From positions 6,218,820 through 6,282,819 of the forward strand of contig CM037843.1 of NCBI GenBank assembly GCA_021234535.1: a stretch of DNA of 64,000 nt, read 5' to 3'. Within the stretch, counting starts at the first letter, position 1; each line of letters starts with the position of its first letter. The notes under the pieces are model-generated. The model searched no databases. It was not told where the DNA came from and was given only the letters and a program-made list of their open reading frames with translations. Shown here in pieces: positions 59,331 to 64,000 of this stretch. This DNA is from Stichopus chloronotus (taxonomy: Eukaryota; Echinodermata; Holothuroidea; Aspidochirotida; Stichopodidae). Position numbers and translations under genes: made by a program.

Positions 59331-62040
59331 GTAAGAGCAATTTCTAAACATCTGCAATAAACAGGTCAATCAATGTAGGCTTAGTTGATCTAAATTTAAG
59401 CAATCGTTTTACTTGAATATTTCGGGCTTTTTAATTATTTTCCTATATCCATCCTTCTCTCCATTTCCAAATTACTTGCACCTTTCCTTCTGCAGATTCA
59501 GTTGGATTCCTTATCAATGTTCAAATATTCTATCATATGTGGGGACTTTTTTTTGTGTAGCAGTACTGTATGTAATACCACAGGGATATTTTGAGTGTCT
59601 TGCTAATAATCTAGGCCAAGCCTTTTGACAACTGGCAACTTTATTAGCAAAGAAAAAAAGATGTTTGCTTTGAATATTTCAATTCATAAAACATGCAAAA
59701 AGGCATCTATAAGGCACACAAAAATGATCTTTATGGATGTTTTTATAGTTTTACAAATTCCACAGAAGAAGAGATAATGCATACCAGTAATAAATAGGGC
59801 TAGGTCTACATGGTACTAGCATTATAGTACATGTCAGAGGTTGCCAACCATTTTTATCAAAATTCCACATTGCTCCCTTGGAACTTTATGATCAGCCGCA
59901 CAGGTCGAAAGCCTTTTCCCTTTTTTCCATTCTCTTTGCACTGTACTTAGTCTCTAGTGGTATGCACAATGTGCATAAACTTCAATGTTTGTCAGTGGCG
60001 GCTAGAATATTTAGAGAGTGCAGGTTTGAGCAACTTGTGTAGAATCTGCAGCTTTGTTACTTTTTAGAAGTGCTTTGACTGTTGTAGGTGGAGGAGCTAA
60101 AGGCATGACAAAGGGTGTTCTTCTTTACTTTGATTAGTAAATACTTAGGTAGGATACTTTAAATTCATTCCAACTTTCATGTAGGCTGTCATTTTAGTCC
60201 ATATCATGGGTTACTCTCAATTGTATTCCCTCAAATTGTCAGATTCACCAAACTACGGATTTTTTTTTTTTGATGATTTTAGCTCCAAAGTGTCATTTTA
60301 CTCTGAAATGTTATATTTCTGTCAATGTACGCCTCGTAAATGTAATTTGTCAAATGTGAAATTGTCTTTAAGTTGAGTAAATTTCATTAAATTGTGCAGC
60401 AGGCCTGTAATTTACAGTGTTTCAAAGTAACATGAATGTCATGGCTGTTGAATTCTCATATATCCTCAAATGCATTCTTATGCTATTCTTCATACCTTTC
60501 ATGTCGTTTGACTATTATTATGGAAATAACTTTTCATGACAATATCAGTGGAAATTGGATTGATGGTTCCCAGGTTCTGCATCTATGCAGTAGGTGTAGT
60601 ACAGATACAGTGCCGTCCCCGTAAGTGGCATACCCCCAAGATTGGCCTACTACCTTAAAAAAATACTACTGTAGCTATCACTGTGGCAACGTTATTGAAA
60701 TGAGCCTAACCTTCTTAAACCTACTGTAACCTCTGTTACATATTTCTCAATTTTGAATCATTTTTGGTATGCTCCTTGTAAATAATGGCTCATTGACACA
60801 TGTGGCAATAGAATTCCCTCAAAGGTGCCAAACACATGGGTGTGGTATTTGTTGTGGTAATGTTTTTTGTCAACTTTATCTGTCACTCCAATTCCTTTTG
60901 CGTGTTTCTGTTTTCTGACATGTCTCATGATAATTGTTACAGTAGTTTTCCTGATGTGAAACTTTGGTTGCTTTGGCATACATTCCCTGATTATTTCTAT
61001 GGAATACGATAATTAATGTTATTATCATGAGGAAGTTATGGAATCTTACCTGTATTTTGTTGACTGAAACAATCACACAACTAATTCTTGACTTATCCCA
61101 TTGAAGCAAACATGGATCTTGAAAGTTGTCTTTGCTATTTGCCCAAGAATCATTCCATATGTGAATATGACAAGTAACCTACAGTAAGTGTTTTGGTTTT
61201 AGCCAGGTTTCTGTGATCGACTTGTACTATCGGACTTCAGTATGATTTTTTATTTACACTCCCTCTGCTTGAGCTAAATCTGAAGTTAATTACTTCAGTC
61301 AACTTTTCCTATTTTGTTGCAAAGAGAGTGACATATTTTGTAGCAATTTTTACATCCATTTAAGGTGCCTGCCTGCCAAATTGTTCTTTCATAAGCTTTT
61401 CACAGTACACCCTTACCTATCGTTTCTTGAAGAAAAAGGCCTCTTGCCTTAATTGGAAGTATAACTGCAACAACTTTAGGAACAAAAAATTTCATCTCAA
61501 AGTAATTATTCTCCTGCTAGATAAAAGTGTACATCATGTGTCTACTTCATGACATATGTTACTCTCTCATTAGTGTCTGCTCACCCCACTGGCTCTTTAC
61601 ATTGTGTATATTGACGAGGTATCATTCAGGAAACCCTGTTTTGACTATCTTGGGAGTTTGCAAAACCCTAATTTTTTTTGTACGTTATGTGCTAACTCAT
61701 TGTGTCCTTCCCCTTAGATACCATAGTAATCCCGCTCAGTAGTAAGAAACCAACAAATTTGGGCAAAAATCTCTTCTCCCAATAATTGCCATTAGTCTGT
61801 ATGTCTATGTGCTCAGCCCCCAAATGTTTACAAAGTACTAAAAGAAAATGAAAGAGAGGATGCATAATTATGATTCTTGTATCATCTCAACCCCCATCAG
61901 ATATGTATTACCGTACCATTTTTCATAGATTGATTTTTTTGGCATCAATTAAGAAATTTCAGACATGATATCCATATTTCAAGGCTGGGTATATTCAGCT
62001 TAGGACGGTCAAGAAATGCCATATCCGCCATGTGGGAGGT

Positions 62041-62100
62041 TTGAAAAGCCCTAAATTTTCTTGTACACTCATTGCCAACCAATGGTTGCGCTCCGCTTGA
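62041..62100. repeat. third copy of the GGCGCTCCGCTT dispersed repeat
   Basis: Same two boxes (AAAGCCC..ATTTTCTTG and GCGCTCCGCTTGA) as at 19096-19176, with a shorter spacer between them. Confidence 0.75.
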
Positions 62101-64000
62101 TAGTCCTGCCGCACATGCCCTCAGGCCAGTCTCTGCCCTGGGTTAAAAACCCTGGACATGCGCCCCCGCATTGTCTGTTCATAGACTTTTGACAATATGT
62201 GTCTTCAAACACTAGACCCTGTGCCACACCCACCTGTCAATCATCACGTTTATCATTTGTCTCAAAATATGCAATATCTGACCAGGTTTGCCCTTTCAAT
62301 GACATTCAAAGTCACAGAAATCCTTCATTCCAAAGCTCACCTTTCTGCAAATACCTCAGAGCTTCCAGGGTTTTTCTTCTGGTCTCTTTATAAATGGACG
62401 TTACCCAAGGGAAAGCCCTAGTGGACCTGTCCAATATACCCAAGCCTATCAAAAAGTGCAGTGGGTATACTTTAGTGTAGGGTCAGCTTTAATCATTCAA
62501 ACCATTCAAAGCTTTAGTCAGTCAAACATGTCTCCCCACATTTCAATTTGGCTTGACCCCCTCGATACGTCCTCCGGCGGAAACACATTTTCAGGTTGCT
62601 GAACAATGGCAAACATCAAATCTAAATTTCCCCAGTCCGATATTTTACTGATAGTTGTGAACATTGGTCAGATCCGATTTATTGTTTGTTCCCTGCTAGC
62701 AATGCTGTTTGGCTATCTGAAATGACCATACACACCTGTAGGCTACACCACATGCATTTACTCTTGACTCAAGCATTATCTTGACTTCTAGTGGTACAGA
62801 AAATTGTGTAAAACATAGTGATAATGTTTATTTGCCAGTTCAATTTGCTGCATAGATTTTATGAGTTTTGGCCTATCTGGACCTTTTTCTTGACCAGGAT
62901 CAAGAAAAATATTTAGAATATTCAAATGAAAAATAATGTTTGTAGTTTCCAGTTACACTTGCAGTCGTGAACAGAAAGCACTTTACAACCCAGTTGCACT
63001 TACAGGGTACCCTCTTAAAGTTGATGTTTGCATAATGTGTGTTACTGAAAGACAAAACCTTTGAGGGCATTTTAATCAGATGCGAGTATCTTTCAATTTC
63101 AGTCAGGAAAGGATGTTCCAACACTGCATCACAAATTCTCATGTTGCAGTCACCTCTATGCTGTGCCCTTCACTGCAAACGGACGCTACCATCATGTTGT
63201 GTCTGACTTTGTGTCACATGGTAAAACACCGCATGGAGATTTAAGATGATCAGCATATGCATTATGCAGGCATGATGATAATTAACTTAGCTTCATATTT
63301 GATATTGAAACCTGTTACATGACACCTGATAAATAAGATTGAAATATAGTCATTGCCAGATCATAACTAAGCATGCATGTTTACCAGTGGTGGCATGGGT
63401 GCATCTTCCCTGGGGAGGGGACCAGGCTCAAGTGGCCCCCATCATCACTTACACGCTAGAATTGCCAGCTAGAACTACAGGAATTTATCCACTGTGAGTG
63501 CAGTGCCACCATCGGTTGGTGTGGTACGAACAGTACCAGAAAATGATAGGATGAATGTACCCCCTACAGTAGGCAGACAGAAGGGCTCTAACTGTTAAAT
63601 CCTGCCATATTATGTTTGGTCATCTGGATAGAGATTTGAGACTGGAAGATAACACTTATTGAACAGGAAGTCATAAAAAAAAAATGTTGATTATTTGTTG
63701 TCTTAGACATATACATGCCTTTTGCAATTTCAATTCACCCAAGGAGTCATGGGATACATGGAGGGTAAGCAAACCACGCTCACCATACATATGTGTGAAA
63801 ATACGCATTTTTCGTCAGATTATAACAGTTATTTAGACCGAGAAGGTGGTTTGGATGCTGTTCAAAACAAAGGAACACTGGTGAAAACATCCTTTTTATT
63901 TGCAGATGATCTTAAACAGAGGATTTAAATACAGTATATTTTCTGAAGTAAAGTTCGTTTTTGGTACGCATCGTAGACATGACAGTGACTTTGTTAATCT

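Larger units (their letters stand above)
52425..64000. other. 11.6 kb downstream of RNASEH2C with no recognised gene
   Basis: Starts with the probable RNASEH2C 3' UTR. Beyond it I find only short chance frames, the TAGGCCT-rich stretch (58740-59330), a GCGCTCCGCTT repeat copy at 62041 and homopolymers. A less AT-rich patch near 57660-58470 could be a promoter of a gene beyond the window, without proof. Confidence 0.6.

Overview
This is a window of an animal nuclear genome. It is AT-rich, its genes are broken by long introns with canonical GT-AG borders, and it is full of microsatellites, homopolymer runs, degenerate tandem repeats and small transposon remnants. The gene set, together with the frequent short TAGGCCT/GCCTA words, fits a marine invertebrate deuterostome, most likely an echinoderm and perhaps a sea cucumber. 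The species is inference; the metazoan origin is not in doubt.

Three protein-coding genes can be reconstructed exon by exon with matching phases. (1) Minus strand, 1434-12964: a TGF-beta sensu stricto ligand in four coding exons (451 residues as modelled), with a complete latency-associated peptide, an RGD motif, a furin site RRKR and a nine-cysteine mature domain. (2) Minus strand, 28376-35337: RRP15, a ribosome-biogenesis protein, in five exons (290 residues). (3) Plus strand, 42243-52424: RNASEH2C, the non-catalytic C subunit of RNase H2, in five exons (149 residues). Intron phases agree across every junction, which is strong internal support.

Layout: 1-1433 is the 3' flank of TGF-beta, with a hairpin. 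1434-12966 is the TGF-beta gene; intron 2 holds a degenerate tandem repeat, and the large intron 1 holds an AT-rich palindromic satellite, a dispersed repeat copy and a 42-bp minisatellite. 12967-28375 is a 15-kb spacer to RRP15, holding two more copies of the dispersed repeat, hairpins and a decayed non-LTR retrotransposon. 28376-35337 is RRP15, with a hAT-like element in its last intron. 35338-42242 is intergenic, with a broken ISXO2/Merlin-like transposase and small duplications. 42243-52424 is RNASEH2C, whose introns 3 and 4 carry a roughly 145-bp tandem satellite on both sides of exon 4, plus a clean hAT-type MITE with a perfect 8-bp target-site duplication. 52425-64000 has no gene I can recognise.

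The most interesting point is linkage. RRP15 lies directly upstream of the TGF-beta gene on the same strand, the same order and orientation that I know for RRP15-TGFB2 on human chromosome 1. This suggests an old micro-syntenic pair. The three genes otherwise act in unrelated processes (signalling, 60S ribosome assembly, ribonucleotide excision). I found no new multi-gene system.
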